Shown here one piece after another: positions 1-9,973 of a DNA stretch of 64,000 nt. The stretch is from Karstenula rhodostoma CBS 690.94 (Eukaryota > Ascomycota > Dothideomycetes > Pleosporales > Didymosphaeriaceae), in NCBI GenBank assembly GCA_010093485.1, contig MU001492.1, forward strand, positions 2,949,083 through 3,013,082, given 5' to 3'. The stretch's first letter is position 1. Each line of letters starts with the position of its first letter. The position numbers and the translations under genes were made by a program. The notes beneath the pieces are model-generated. The model saw only the letters and a list, made by a program, of their open reading frames with translations. It had not been told where the DNA came from and did not search any database.

Positions 1-857
1 GCATGGCGAGAGGTGGGCGCCGTATGGGAGGAGTGAAGAAGCGGCTAGAGCGCCGCGGGGTTGAGAGTCGCGTGATGCGTGTTCGTGTGCTATTCATCGT
101 TCCTTCTTGTCTTCTTCATTCGCAACTACATCTTTCCGATGGGCGGGCTGGCTTTCCTCCACCTATTCTCAGATTCCCTGTTTATACTTCTTACATGTGG
201 ATTAACTGCATATATCAATACCCGAACGATGGATACGTTCTTCTTTCAAGCGGCGCGCTAACCGAAGCGCAACCTACTCCTTGTATCTGCAGTAGGCGTG
301 CGGAGTAACGAGTACTCTTCTAGTTTATTGCAATTATTACTGTTGATTTGCGACATAATTCCGTCACGTGCACACGCGCTCGCGACTGATCTATTAGCAA
401 TGATCAGCTACCAGACACACGCATTTAGCACCACCTGTGGACGCATCTGAGACTTGTGTATGTTATCCTTCGTCGACATACGCGTAAACATCACCACGGA
501 AGTTCGTATCGCTGGATCGGCGAGCAACCGCTTAGTAATAGCATCGTTGCACGCGTTCTTTCGTGTCGTAGCATTGACTGACGCGTCAACGCGCCACCAT
601 CAAATCCAGCCGCAAATACATCCAGGCTCGCGTCGACTGCAAGATTCTACGTGATTCTGATTGTGATCATTTTTTTACTCGACACACTCGATAACCCAAT
701 CTTATTGTCATTATTTCCATCCAGACGTAATCCTGAGTAGCTCTATCGCATATTACAAAGAGCACGCGTCTCGACTCCAGACGCGACTGAATCGCACGCC
801 AGCTGCCAACGCGTTGAATATTCGGCTTCTTGGAATGTGTAGTCCACCAACCCCGCA
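1..857. other. intergenic, no gene recognised
   Basis: Open frames up to about 100 codons exist on both strands, but none has a recognisable domain, a convincing start context or a spliced continuation. The last 200 bases are the probable promoter and leader of the gene starting at 858. Confidence 0.5.
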
Positions 858-1988
858 ATGTCCAGTTTCTTCGAAAGTCAAACCAATTTCGTACCCGATG
901 CATCGCAATCATTCGGCAATGAGTTTGGGCGATGGGCCGCATCGCAGAACCTGGTAAAGGGAACCCCGCAATACCAGAAACAGGAGACTATTGCGGCGAG
1001 TCAGTGCATGCGTGACGAGTACTTCACCCCTCAAGGACGCGCGAAGTTAGAGCGCTTGAGGAGACAGCGTGAGTACGAGCGTCCCGAGGAGGAGCAGAAG
1101 AACGAGGCAGCCGATGAGGAGGGAAACGATGTTGCGCCGGAAGACGAGCTACCGGAGCTCAAAGATGACGACGATGAGAGCGTGGTATCGCTGGATGTGG
1201 GGTTTTCGCAAGCATTCACGTCCGATCCTTATCTCGACCGAGGGACCAGCGAGGATGGCGAGGTATCGGAATACCCACTCGAGCCCGTAAAGGAGGAGGC
1301 TGGCCCGGACACCTGTTTTATCAAGGAGGAGACAAACCTGGACATCTGTGGTATCAAGGAGGAACCTCCCCTGACGAATGACTTTGATATCGAGTTGCTG
1401 CCGGTGGAAGACGACATCGACAACGAAAGCGTAGTTTCCATGGACCAAGGGTTGACACAAGCGTTTACCTCATTTACCGATTGCGGCGAGGACATGGACG
1501 TTCCCGATGATGAGCCCGAACTTCCGTCGCTAAGTGCGCTGCCTGAACGGGAGCAACTCCTCGGCTGGCAGGCGCTATGTCGCGAAACAGGAAGAACAGT
1601 CGGGAAGACCATCTGGGAGTGCCGCACTTCCCTTAAGAGGAAACCTTACATCAACATCATCGACTACATCGACGCGGCCCGCATTGGTGCAAAGATCGAG
1701 CTGTTCGACGACTTTGCCCAGTTCAGTCACTACACGAGGACAACCCCGGGTAAACGTATCAACCTGAAATACGCCAAAGAAGACGAGCTATTAGCAGCCT
1801 TGCTACAAAAGTTGGATGGAGGCTCTGGGAGGTCCAAGGCGCGAGGACATGAAGGAAACTCCAGGCAACAGCATTCGGGCAAACGGGAGCCGTGGAGACG
1901 AAATGATTCGTATAGACCAGATGGGAGATTGCCTGGCCAACCCAGGAGGCATGGCCGTTCCACGATGGCTCGAACCAATCCGTATTGA
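858..1988 (+). CDS. acidic orphan protein with duplicated ESVVS/QAFTS motif
   Basis: A single-exon 376-aa protein that I do not recognise by name. The N-terminal 60 residues are polar. Residues about 60-220 are very acidic and probably disordered. Within them the pattern ESVVS-[LM]-D-x-G-[FL]-[ST]-QAFTS occurs twice (about residues 107-123 and 189-206), and an IKEE tetrapeptide also occurs twice. A more ordered part follows (about 225-325) with a W-x-ALC start, conserved-looking aromatics (KPYINIIDYIDA, ELFDDFAQFSHYTR) and an amphipathic end (LLAALLQKL). The last 50 residues are basic and Gly/Arg-rich. There is no signal peptide or membrane segment. The acidic-then-basic layout would suit a nuclear protein, but that is inference. 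The start is the first ATG of the open frame. Confidence 0.7.
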   Translation: MSSFFESQTNFVPDASQSFGNEFGRWAASQNLVKGTPQYQKQETIAASQCMRDEYFTPQGRAKLERLRRQREYERPEEEQKNEAADEEGNDVAPEDELPELKDDDDESVVSLDVGFSQAFTSDPYLDRGTSEDGEVSEYPLEPVKEEAGPDTCFIKEETNLDICGIKEEPPLTNDFDIELLPVEDDIDNESVVSMDQGLTQAFTSFTDCGEDMDVPDDEPELPSLSALPEREQLLGWQALCRETGRTVGKTIWECRTSLKRKPYINIIDYIDAARIGAKIELFDDFAQFSHYTRTTPGKRINLKYAKEDELLAALLQKLDGGSGRSKARGHEGNSRQQHSGKREPWRRNDSYRPDGRLPGQPRRHGRSTMARTNPY

Positions 1989-2792
1989 CCGTGATCTCAG
2001 ACATTGCTCCATCTTGTCCGCGGTTAAAGAAGCATAGGACGAACTGCGTATGTACTCTGACCTGTACCGCAATGTCGGACCATGTGGGGCGTGTTGATAG
2101 GAGCACATTGTGCGACCTTTGGATTGCGCCGGTACACACGTTTGTTTGCGCGCAAGGCTCCATGCAACCATCGTTATTGTTACTATATTGGCATGAATTA
2201 ATACTTATCAACTAGGCAATCGTCATCGTAGACTGCGACGTATCTTGATGTGCATCACGAAGTGCAGGGAGCAAGACATCTTATCGCTATCACATCTCAA
2301 CACTGCTTACAGATCTACCCCACCTCACGTAGAGTGTTTACCTCGCAAGGTACTCTCGCCCTTGGCACTGTTCCGCCGTCGCCGTAGGACGCGTCACTGT
2401 TTGCGGCCCCGCGTACAGCCCAAGGTTGGCTCAGCCCCTTCCTTCCGCACACTAGCGTTACTCAAAACACAACCATGCAGCTTGGTTTCAGAGTCCAACA
2501 CTATCCACTCAAACACCTCACAACAAAAGTAATCGCGACGGATGCGGGGCTACTATTACACTCTCGCGCGAATCGCAGCGGTGCCAAGATGCAAGGCTAA
2601 ATACAAGTATTTGGGTGTCACCAGGACCAAAATGCAGCAAAGCTTGCGAACGTCGTTGCCTAAGGGAACGATTGCTTCTACTTCTACAGACGACGTCTAC
2701 TAAACACGCATTATCCCTCACGTTGCGATACACTTGCACTTTGCGAATCGCAAGACCATCATAGAACATCCGAGACTCCCATCAATCTGACC
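1989..2792. other. intergenic, no gene recognised
   Basis: Holds the 3' end of the acidic orphan and the promoter of the membrane protein at 2793. I see no convincing coding or RNA feature. Confidence 0.45.
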
Positions 2793-3456
2793 ATGGCATC
2801 CACCATCCCCAACGAGCGCAAGCTGCGCCAGATCACCATCGTAACTCTCCTCCCCGCGTTTCCCCTCCTCGTAGCCGCGGGCGCAATGTCGCACCTGAGC
2901 GGATGGGGCTGGAATGCACACTTACACCCGACCGTCATCTACTTCGGCCTGATCCCGACCTTCCTCTCAGCGATCACTTCAGTGATTGCACTCAAGACCA
3001 AGCACGATCCGCTGGCCCAGCGCGCTCCATGGGTCACGGCTCTGTGGGCATTGAATGATCTCTTACTGGCGCTGGGGAACTTAGCCATCCTGATACCGGT
3101 GTGGGTTACCGAGCCGGCAGCCATGGGGCGCCACGGGGAGTGGGTGATGCTGGAGACGTATGCGACGGTGTTCCTGATATCGAACATGTAAGCGCCTTTC
3201 ATTACCGTGGAAGTTGTAAGCTGACATCGCTAGGTGCATCCACGCCTATCTCGCCTTCTACCAGTTCATGTCGCTGTCCACTTTTATATCCCAGGCCGAG
3301 TGTCCGCACTGCCATGGCAAGCTCGGCACTCATGTGGAGGCTGTTGGCAAGGAGCGCAAAGGATACAGCCTTCTCCGCGCGGAAAACTATCTGGATGAGC
3401 ATGACGCCGAGGCCAGCACCGGTCCCATCAGGCTGTCCGCAGACTCTGAAGCCTAG
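2793..3456 (+). CDS. four-helix membrane protein (two exons)
   Basis: Two exons, 2793-3187 and 3234-3456, separated by a 46-nt intron (GTAAGC donor, CTAG acceptor). Splicing restores one 205-aa frame, whereas reading through hits a stop at once. The start lies in an ACCATGG context. Four hydrophobic segments are visible: about residues 14-32 (ending LLVAAGAM), 47-69 (FGLIPTFLSAITSVIAL), 79-106 (ALWALNDLLLALGNLAILIPVW) and 115-143, the last crossing the splice junction. The C-terminus is hydrophilic and carries a C-P-H-C-H cluster shortly after helix 4. Length and topology fit the small four-helix integral membrane proteins common in ascomycetes. I cannot assign a function. Confidence 0.75.
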
Positions 3457-4190
3457 ATGTATCCCAAGGTCCCACAAACAAAGTGAATGTGGGCTATGGA
3501 ACAGAAGCTATTGGTGGGAGTTTCGAGGCTGGACTGCGAACAAGGGGATTATTGGGTGAATGTAGAACGGACTGGGCGCTAGATAACTAGGCATCTCATA
3601 GGGACGTGAAGTTGTAGTTGGGGACTTGGGAAAGAGTCATTGGATACGATGGACAATGCGTCGTTCATTTGGATGTTTTGGACGAATTTCCTTCAACGCT
3701 CACTTTCATATCAAATTGTGTCAGCACGATGGCATCTCAGTTGTAACCTGGAATAGCATACACCTTGGAAGGAAAACTTACAAGTCACCATGAAGATGAA
3801 CTTTCACCGGCCTCGAGGAGGCCTCATCATACACGTGGACACCCCTGTAGAACGACTGCCACAAGTCAAAGTTGGGTGATTTATAAGAGCTAGCCAGAGT
3901 GTGAGATGTTTTCATGATGATACGTTCACGGTGGATCAAAAGTGAATATAGTGGAGTGAATATGCTCGCATTGAAATGGATCAGTGGAAAAGTAACCCGG
4001 CCTTAACTCAACGACCCGCAAAAGTGCCCAGAAGTTAACCGCCGAGAACTTGGTATCCTTGTAGTGATCGGCGCTCTGGAAGTTTAATTTCTCTTGGTAT
4101 GTTCTTATGCCCGTGTCACTAGCTACCCTGGGGTAACACGCTGTACTCGGAGTTTTGGTGGTAGCTAATTGACAGAAGAAGATTCGAGGC
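3457..4190. other. intergenic between convergent genes
   Basis: Shared 3' region of the membrane protein gene (+) and the RING protein gene (-). Open frames here match nothing I know. Confidence 0.45.
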
Positions 4191-5240
4191 TTATGAGGAA
4201 ATGGAAAGCAAAAGATTCCAGTCACGCGTACGGAGCAGAAGGTTGGTAATCCACTGTATGCGCTCGCTGTTCGACCTCCAGTACAGGCATGGATCCAGTG
4301 AGCTGATCGGTCCAGCGTATCCGTCATCACTGTAGTCTAGCACGCGGTTATACTCAGCAGCATGAGCTGCACTGAGGCTGCCGCTGTACAGCTCCCACTG
4401 CGCGTCCAACATCAGACATTCACCGTGCGCAACAAGTGCTACAGAGGCCAAGGTACTAAGACCCATCACTGTGCGCTTATAGACCAGACACGCACAGATG
4501 ACGAGGCGATGCAGGGCTGGCACCGTGATGTAGTTGGAACGCGGGAAGCCGTTCGCCTGCCAGCGCTCGAAGATTAGATCAATAACTAGGTCCCACTCGG
4601 AAGTTTCATTATAGAATGGTCTCATGGCGGAAGCCACCTGTACCGCGACGATGCTGAGTGTTGAAATGTCTCCACGGATGGCTTGGTGCGCGTCGGCATA
4701 ATCTGCAGTGGCGACATTGACCTGGTCACGCCTCTGCAGCACACCAAGATTGATAGCGACGGGTTCGTAATCTGGGTTCTGCTTAATCATGTCGTGGACG
4801 ATGTCGTCGACCAGAGCTAGCGACAACGAATCGGTGCCTTCAGCTGCAATGCGACGAAGAGCTGATCGGCCGGCATTCTGGAATCTAGTGCCTTCGAGGC
4901 CGTACAGAGTTTGGACCCATGTGCGAGCATGGATGTAAGGTACATCTACGCCGGTGGCATCGAAAAGCCGTGTACGGCAGTAGGGGCAGGTGCCCTCGTG
5001 CTGCGCCCCATCAATGCGTGCACTGATTTGGTCGACCAGCTGGCTCCTGAACCACGACACGATGCATTGTCGATGGAATGTGTGATTGCAAGGGACAGAC
5101 ACGGCGTCCTTGTCATTTTCGTAGTCCTCCAGACAGATTGGACAACAAGCGTCGTTAGGCTTCGGCGTCGAGCGGAGGTTGTCTTCGTAGAAAGTTGAAA
5201 GGGAAGGGAGAGCGCGTTGGGGTGTAGTGTTAGTTGACAT
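4191..5240 (-). CDS. RING-H2 finger protein
   Basis: A single-exon 349-aa protein with an N-terminal RING-H2 finger and probable E3 ubiquitin-ligase activity. Zinc ligands are visible in order: C33-x2-C36, C51-x-H53, H56-x2-C59 and C85-x2-C88, with the typical PICLEDY start and CPYCR end. The loop between ligands six and seven is long (25 residues) and carries an inserted polar stretch, an arrangement often seen in fungal RING proteins. The rest (100-349) has no recognised domain and is mildly hydrophobic near 220-260. The first ATG, in a GACATG context, is taken as the start. Substrates are unknown. A RING-like relic lies just upstream on the opposite strand (5411-5611). Confidence 0.8.
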   Translation of the reverse strand: MSTNTTPQRALPSLSTFYEDNLRSTPKPNDACCPICLEDYENDKDAVSVPCNHTFHRQCIVSWFRSQLVDQISARIDGAQHEGTCPYCRTRLFDATGVDVPYIHARTWVQTLYGLEGTRFQNAGRSALRRIAAEGTDSLSLALVDDIVHDMIKQNPDYEPVAINLGVLQRRDQVNVATADYADAHQAIRGDISTLSIVAVQVASAMRPFYNETSEWDLVIDLIFERWQANGFPRSNYITVPALHRLVICACLVYKRTVMGLSTLASVALVAHGECLMLDAQWELYSGSLSAAHAAEYNRVLDYSDDGYAGPISSLDPCLYWRSNSERIQWITNLLLRTRDWNLLLSISS

Positions 5241-5309
5241 CCTCGTAGATTCTGTAGTGATTCGAATCGGTGAGCTTGGTTGAACAGTTGTATACTAGGA
5301 ATGGGAGCA

Positions 5310-5316
5310 TTTTATA
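5310..5316 (-). promoter_or_regulatory. TATA box of the RING-H2 gene
   Basis: TATAAAA on the minus strand about 70 bases upstream of the ATG at 5240. The position suits a TATA element with a short leader; it is inferred from sequence only. Confidence 0.4.
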
Positions 5317-5410
5317 CAGAAAAGATGCTGCGATTTAGGATGTTGGTTACATTGTGCACCAAGCCTCAAAGCCGCATTGAGTGATAATAACAGAACGACT
5401 CTGAGACACA

Positions 5411-5611
5411 ATGTCTTCTATCGCTTCTTCACCCGTACGACGTGCACCAATCAAGTCCAGTGAAAAGGCTGAGTGAATGCCCGCGTTGATGACTCAAGTG
5501 GGTTCTACGTACATACCCTACGAGTGCAGTCATATAATTCGAGGCCAATGTCTGCTAGACTACCTCGACAAGCGAGACAACTACTGTGACATCTTCAAGC
5601 AGGGCTTGCTG
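5411..5611 (+). pseudogene. RING-finger-like relic
   Basis: The frame opens with an ATG at 5411, is closed by TGA at 5474-5476, and continues in the same frame from 5477. After the stop it reads like the middle and end of a RING finger: a C-S-H-I-I-R-G-Q-C core followed by LLDYLDKRDN, then Y-C-D-I-F-K-QGLL. The last Cys pair has Phe where the second Cys should be. The internal TGA could come from CGA by C-to-T or from TGG by G-to-A. I see no complete first Cys pair. Either a decayed gene or chance similarity; the RING likeness is my reading of the spacing, not a database match. Confidence 0.35.
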
Positions 5612-6110
5612 GCCCTCGAGTTTCACTCTCACCGTGCACAGCAATCATGCGATCCATTCTCTTCACCTCGGCCAGATTCCTGCGCTCTTCTGCAACTTCG
5701 TTAATGTTTAACCACTGCATGCCGGCGGTGAATGGAAGCGCAAGGCAAGTTTTCACTAGTGCGAGCACAAATGTTCCCTTCAACGACTCGGCGTAGGCTT
5801 CGCGTAGTTGGCGGAGCACCGGAGGGCTTTGTGCGATGGCTGCGATGCCACCAGCACCAGCGTTGATTATATATTTTGGGGCCACTGCGCTGGTGTATTT
5901 TGGAACGTTGAAATGGAGGTCATTGAGAAGAAGGGTTTGGCCGATGGACACGGCGACTGCTCCTCCCAGTTGCCAGAAGACGATCGCGATAGCTGCATAC
6001 TATTAGCGGGACAATATCATGCCTTGTCAGTATATTCAATACAGACCATTACCCACTGCCTACAACGCAGTGTACGGAAGCTTCTGAGGATATTCTGACC
6101 ACCTATAGAG
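5595..6110 (-). pseudogene. C-terminal relic of an MFS efflux transporter
   Basis: From 5992 to 5595 an open frame encodes the end of a DHA1/DHA2-type major facilitator drug/toxin pump: the helix FWQLGGAVAVSIGQ, then a soluble loop, a final helix (FVLALVKTCLALPFTAGM) and a hydrophilic tail. A frame-consistent 60-nt intron (5993-6052, GTAATG donor, CAG acceptor) joins it to an upstream piece with the family's PYTAL segment. That piece contains a TAG stop at 6060-6062, where relatives have Gln (CAG). Farther upstream the familiar GGQN motif appears only in another frame, implying a frameshift. The remaining 10-12 helices are absent. A dead fragment. Confidence 0.7.
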
Positions 6111-7066
6111 CTCGGCAAGATACTACAAGCGATCAGATATTCCGTTTAGCATTATTACCAAGTTAACATAGGTATGCCATAGTGTTCAGATCATCTACAG
6201 CCTATCTAATGAAGAGATTTTGGTCTTTATAGTATTTTCAAGTGTTCAATCCGATCAGTGTACGACCAAACGCTTGCACGTGATCATCTACCTATAATAA
6301 GAAGATCAATCCATTCGCAATGGTATGCTTCACTCAGACAGCATTCGATCCTTGAATTAACTCGAGCCGACGTACGACCGCACATTAGCGTATTTGGACA
6401 CCAGTTTTTCTTTTTCTGGCTATTTCTCGCATGATTCTCCCGTGTCAGCCCCTGCACCGGACGTTAGCGGAGACACTGAAAGCTTAATAAATTCCGCTGC
6501 CCCGGACACGGACTAGTGCGCAATGTTAGGCCCAGAATAGCACAGAACAAGAGTTGTGGAAGACTGCGACAAGGCTTGCTGTTACGTAGAGGAGGCGTTT
6601 CTTGGGCTCGAGCCTAGGACGACCGAAATCGTGGGGGCGGCGTACCACGTAATACGTGCCGACCGCGCTTGGAGACCCCCCCTGCTCTAAGCCTTTCCCC
6701 TCCACCATCGTCATCGCAACATCTCAACAACCTCTGCACGTTCGTGCACCTGTTCCTGAATCCGCAATAGCGCAATCCCATGGGGCTAGAACTGACTGGC
6801 CCCAATCTTGATGATGCTTACTCCCCAAGGAAGTCCGCTTGAACGTGGCTTAATGGAGCCTCGGCGTTCGACAAGATTGCGGTGTTTCGCGTGACTAATC
6901 TTGAGTAACGAACAGTCCTCTGACAAGACTGGTTGAATTCGCGTTGCAAAGCGAAGGAATTCCAAGTGCCGTTTCGCTTGGCGATCAGCTACCGTTGATC
7001 AGACGGCAGTACTAGAATAGGCCAGAAATAGTTTTGGGGTGGGGAACACGAGGCTGAAGACTCTGA
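6111..7066. other. intergenic, no gene recognised
   Basis: No coding feature can be supported. The stretch 6160-6300 is somewhat AT-rich. Small open frames at 6526-6805 have no recognisable content. Confidence 0.45.
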
Positions 7067-7073
7067 TATAAAG
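7067..7073 (+). promoter_or_regulatory. TATA box of the chitosanase gene
   Basis: TATAAAG, 166 bases upstream of the chitosanase ATG at 7239. The intervening leader is CT- and AC-rich, as in well-expressed fungal genes. Confidence 0.4.
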
Positions 7074-7238
7074 GCTGAGGTAAGGTTGAAAGCTGAACAT
7101 TACAGACACCCGATTCCAAGATTTGATTGTTCAGCCTCATAGCCTTTGCTTCTTCGCTCTTTCTCCCATTGTACTGCGTACACACACCTCCAAAGACACT
7201 CCTTCAAATTCACCAACTTTTACTACCCAGTTATCAAA

Positions 7239-8021
7239 ATGCGCTCCGCAGCCTCCCTCGCCATCCTCCTTGCCAGCGTCGCAGCCTGCCGCGACGTCCC
7301 CTCCAACCTCAAATCTTTCTACGAATCCCACAAAAACGTCGATTGCGCCAATCCCGTCTCCATCCAGTACTCCTCTGGCCAAGGCGACGCCGACACCGTA
7401 TACTGCCAGGATGATGCGTCAGGTGCTGTTTTCTTGAAGGACACCTCTAATGGGTACGCGGATGCCGACATCGACTGCGACGGCGCGGGCATGGGCACCG
7501 GCGACTGCGGCGACGATCCATCGGGCCAATCCATGACGGCGTTCAAAGACCTCGTGCAGGAATACTCCGGCGGCGCAATCGACGACTTGAACACGCACAT
7601 CCACAACTTCGTTGTTCTGGGCAACGACAACAGCGCCGAAGAGGGTGATGGCGGTGCGTCCTTCGATCCTACCAAGGACGCGGACATTCAGCCTCTGAGC
7701 GTCGTTGCGGTGGTGTGCGGCAAGAAGCTGGTGTATGGTGTTTGGGGCGACGTCAACGGCGGCAAGCTCACGGGCGAGACGTCGCTGAGCCTGGCGAAGC
7801 AGTGTTTCCCTAACGAGGGCTTGAGCGGAAACGCCGGCCACGGAGATCACGATGTGCTGTACCTGGCATTCCCTGGTGAGGAGGCCATCGCCAAGGATGT
7901 GAACTGGGGCGCGAGCACGGCGAAGGAGTTCGAGGCTAGTTTGGCGACGATTGGAAACAAGCTTGTGAAGAAGGTTGCCGCCGGACAGGCGAAGAGCAGG
8001 GTCATGCGCGCGGTCTTGTAG
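7239..8021 (+). CDS. secreted chitosanase, GH75
   Basis: A 260-aa secreted endo-chitosanase that hydrolyses beta-1,4 bonds in chitosan. The open frame extends 31 codons upstream, but the ATG at 7239 sits in a good context (CAAAATG) and begins a signal peptide (residues 1-16, with hydrophobic core LAILLASVAA). GH75 landmarks are visible: the early Asp/Cys-rich segment (DADIDCDGAG, about 75-84) and the catalytic core WGDVNG...GETSLSLAKQCF. D171 and E180 in that core have the nine-residue spacing of the catalytic Asp/Glu pair known for the family. Cys residues at 17, 36, 56, 80, 90, 160 and 189 suit disulfides of an exported enzyme. Length is normal for GH75 and there is no intron. Confidence 0.93.
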   Translation: MRSAASLAILLASVAACRDVPSNLKSFYESHKNVDCANPVSIQYSSGQGDADTVYCQDDASGAVFLKDTSNGYADADIDCDGAGMGTGDCGDDPSGQSMTAFKDLVQEYSGGAIDDLNTHIHNFVVLGNDNSAEEGDGGASFDPTKDADIQPLSVVAVVCGKKLVYGVWGDVNGGKLTGETSLSLAKQCFPNEGLSGNAGHGDHDVLYLAFPGEEAIAKDVNWGASTAKEFEASLATIGNKLVKKVAAGQAKSRVMRAVL

Positions 8022-8341
8022 GCGATAGATGGTGCCTCGTGGTTGCTTGAAGAAGGAGATGTTCTACACTGTATTAATATCGCGAAGCGAACACAGGATG
8101 TCGAATCTGGGATTTGCTAGCAAGTCAACTAAAAGCGTGGGTTAACATGGTGCCGCAAATTCTAGTGGCACATCAAAGAACTTGTCATCACACGCTCATT
8201 CGAACAATTACCCGTGATTTATCTCATTCCTGTTCCTTTATCATTGCAAGCAACTGCCTGCACCCAAGAAGCCGACTCAGCACCGTCCACTCGCCGAATC
8301 ATATATCATTCATCCGTGTACCATCCGTCTGCTCAGACCCC

Positions 8342-8590
8342 CTAGTCATCCTCTTCATCGCCTTCCTCAATCGCATTGCTGACCTTCTTGCCAAACTTCT
8401 TAGCTTTACCGCCCTTCATATCCATGTCTTCTCCCTCGCGCTTCTCACCCGTAACACTTCCACTTCTCAGTCCGCGACGCTCACCCTCCTCATTACCTTT
8501 AGTTTTGCTTGATGCCCTCGTAGTTCTGGTAGTCTCCGGCACACCTGGCTTCTTACCAGCCCTGGCTGACATTGGTTTCTTCCCAGCCAT
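8342..8590 (-). CDS. small charged disordered protein
   Basis: An 82-aa single-exon protein with a good start context (GAACATGGC). The N-terminal half is Lys/Arg/Ser/Thr-rich with a repeated AGKKP tetrad. The C-terminal part mixes Lys-rich (GGKAKKFGKKV) and acidic (EEGDEEDD) stretches. No domain, signal peptide or membrane helix is seen. It is convergent with the chitosanase gene and divergent from the gene at 8808, sharing a 217-base intergenic promoter. The composition suggests a nuclear or nucleolar protein, but this is inference. It could also be a spurious open frame; the paired promoter and start context favour a gene. Confidence 0.5.
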   Translation of the reverse strand: MAGKKPMSARAGKKPGVPETTRTTRASSKTKGNEEGERRGLRSGSVTGEKREGEDMDMKGGKAKKFGKKVSNAIEEGDEEDD

Positions 8591-8807
8591 GTTCTCACCT
8601 TCCTGCTTCGATGACGACTAAAGGTGGAAGGAGCGATGAGGTGCGACTGCCCTCCACACCACAGCAGCAGCGCCTGAACCCGGATCTCGAGGAAGGAGCG
8701 ACTGCGATGCCTGGGAAAATAAAAACAACGATGGCCTCCGTCCGTCCGTTTCCTCCTCAGGTAGGGTGCAATCTCAGGCACCCGTAACCTGATCGCCCAT
8801 TACCAAA

Positions 8808-9479
8808 ATGGCACCCCTCGCGGTCAACATCACCGCTTTACCACCCTCCCCCGCCTCCTCGCCAATCCCTCTCAACAACGCATACCTTGTTATGCAAATT
8901 TTGGGTGCGTTGGCAATGGTGGTATCGGCGGGTTTTCTGGGTTTGGAGTGGTGGCGCAATCGAGTGAGTTTGGTGACTATTCCAATGAGCCTATCATTTT
9001 TCTTTTCTTCCTTTGGGGGAACAGGGTGTCATTGGAAAATCATTTCAGCTTCAGCTTCAGCGATGGCAGTTGACGTGTTTAAGTCCAGCGCCCAGGCCCT
9101 CGAGGCCTATCAGGAGACCGTGAGGTCATTCACCGAGGCTCTGGACCGCAGCACCAAGGCCAACGAGGCCATGGCCATCGCCCTCGAGAAGCTCTGCCGG
9201 CCGTCGCCGTCGCCGTCGCCTCCGCCTCCGCCTCCACCTCCACCTCCGCCTTCGCCTTCGCCTTCGCCGCCACCTCCACCTCCACCTCCTCCGCCCGGTC
9301 GGGTCCTCGACCCCGAGGCCGCATCACCTCCGCGCATGGCTGCGCAAGCAGCACGTGTTGCTGCCCTCGCCCGCCACACGCCCGCACCGGCGCTTGCGCC
9401 ATCCCCTGCGTCATTGCTTTCCTCCACCTCCTCCATGAGGAGGCGCAAGGCGCATTCCAGCGAGTCGCAGAACTCCTAG
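8808..9479 (+). CDS. N-terminal membrane anchor plus proline-rich tail; two gene models
   Basis: Unspliced, the frame gives 223 aa: a short lumenal or outer segment, one membrane helix (YLVMQILGALAMVVSAGF, about 26-43), a region that could form a coiled coil (FKSSAQALEAYQ through AIALEKL, about 89-127), a Pro/Ser tract (131-161) and an Ala-rich tail. A good intron is also present (8964-9024, GTGAGT donor, ACAG acceptor). Removing its 61 nt shifts the frame and ends the protein after 84 aa, at a TGA near 9120. The second half may therefore be a separate gene starting at ATG 9063, or the intron-like signals may be chance. Neither product matches a family I know. The GC-rich tail differs from its neighbours. 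Confidence 0.45.
   Translation: MAPLAVNITALPPSPASSPIPLNNAYLVMQILGALAMVVSAGFLGLEWWRNRVSLVTIPMSLSFFFSSFGGTGCHWKIISASASAMAVDVFKSSAQALEAYQETVRSFTEALDRSTKANEAMAIALEKLCRPSPSPSPPPPPPPPPPPSPSPSPPPPPPPPPPGRVLDPEAASPPRMAAQAARVAALARHTPAPALAPSPASLLSSTSSMRRRKAHSSESQNS
9201..9297 (+). repeat. CCG/CCT/TCG triplet repeat (Pro/Ser tract)
   Basis: An imperfect microsatellite of pyrimidine-rich triplets encoding alternating Pro-Ser and pure Pro runs. It begins as TCG-CCG units and turns into CCT-CCG and CCA-CCT units. Likely length-variable between strains. Confidence 0.85.
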
Positions 9480-9973
9480 GATGATACAGAGGCAGCGCAA
9501 ACCTCTATAAAAACGCACCCTAGGGATGACCGGGACCTTGACGTGGTCCTAGGGCTACCTGCCTTTTGGCAGGCTCCAACACCGGTCCACTTATTTCAAG
9601 ATACAAACAGGAGTTCGGCTGTCCCAAGCGACAGATCTAATCAAATCATCATCCATCTGCTGGCCGACGTACTTGAATTGAATTTTATCACTGACGACGA
9701 ACTCGGTTCCGTCCCAACATTTCCCACAGAACCATGGACAAGGCACACTTGGCCTTTATCAAGGTTGAAATCTCCGAGACACAGAAGTCTGAACCTACGT
9801 ACCTCGAACATAATACGAGACGATCAAACCCGACCGCGAACCTCCAGGCCCTGCGACATGCAGAGGTGCACCCGATAGCGCCAACCGCCATCCGCTCTAC
9901 CAGCTGCGAGCGAAAACCACCCTGAACCCCAGCACCAAGAATTGAAACGATACCCGCCCTACTGTTGTCCAGC
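9480..9973. other. intergenic, no gene recognised
   Basis: Contains a TATAAAA-like motif near 9506 but no supported gene. It is the promoter region of the orphan gene at 9974. Confidence 0.4.

Noticed and set aside
3..308. A 101-codon open frame at the start of the window
   Set aside because: No domain, no good start context, and no sign of coding composition; could only be judged with sequence upstream of the window.
7419..7850. A 143-codon frame antisense to the chitosanase
   Set aside because: Shadow frame of a strongly coding region; no independent promoter or motif.
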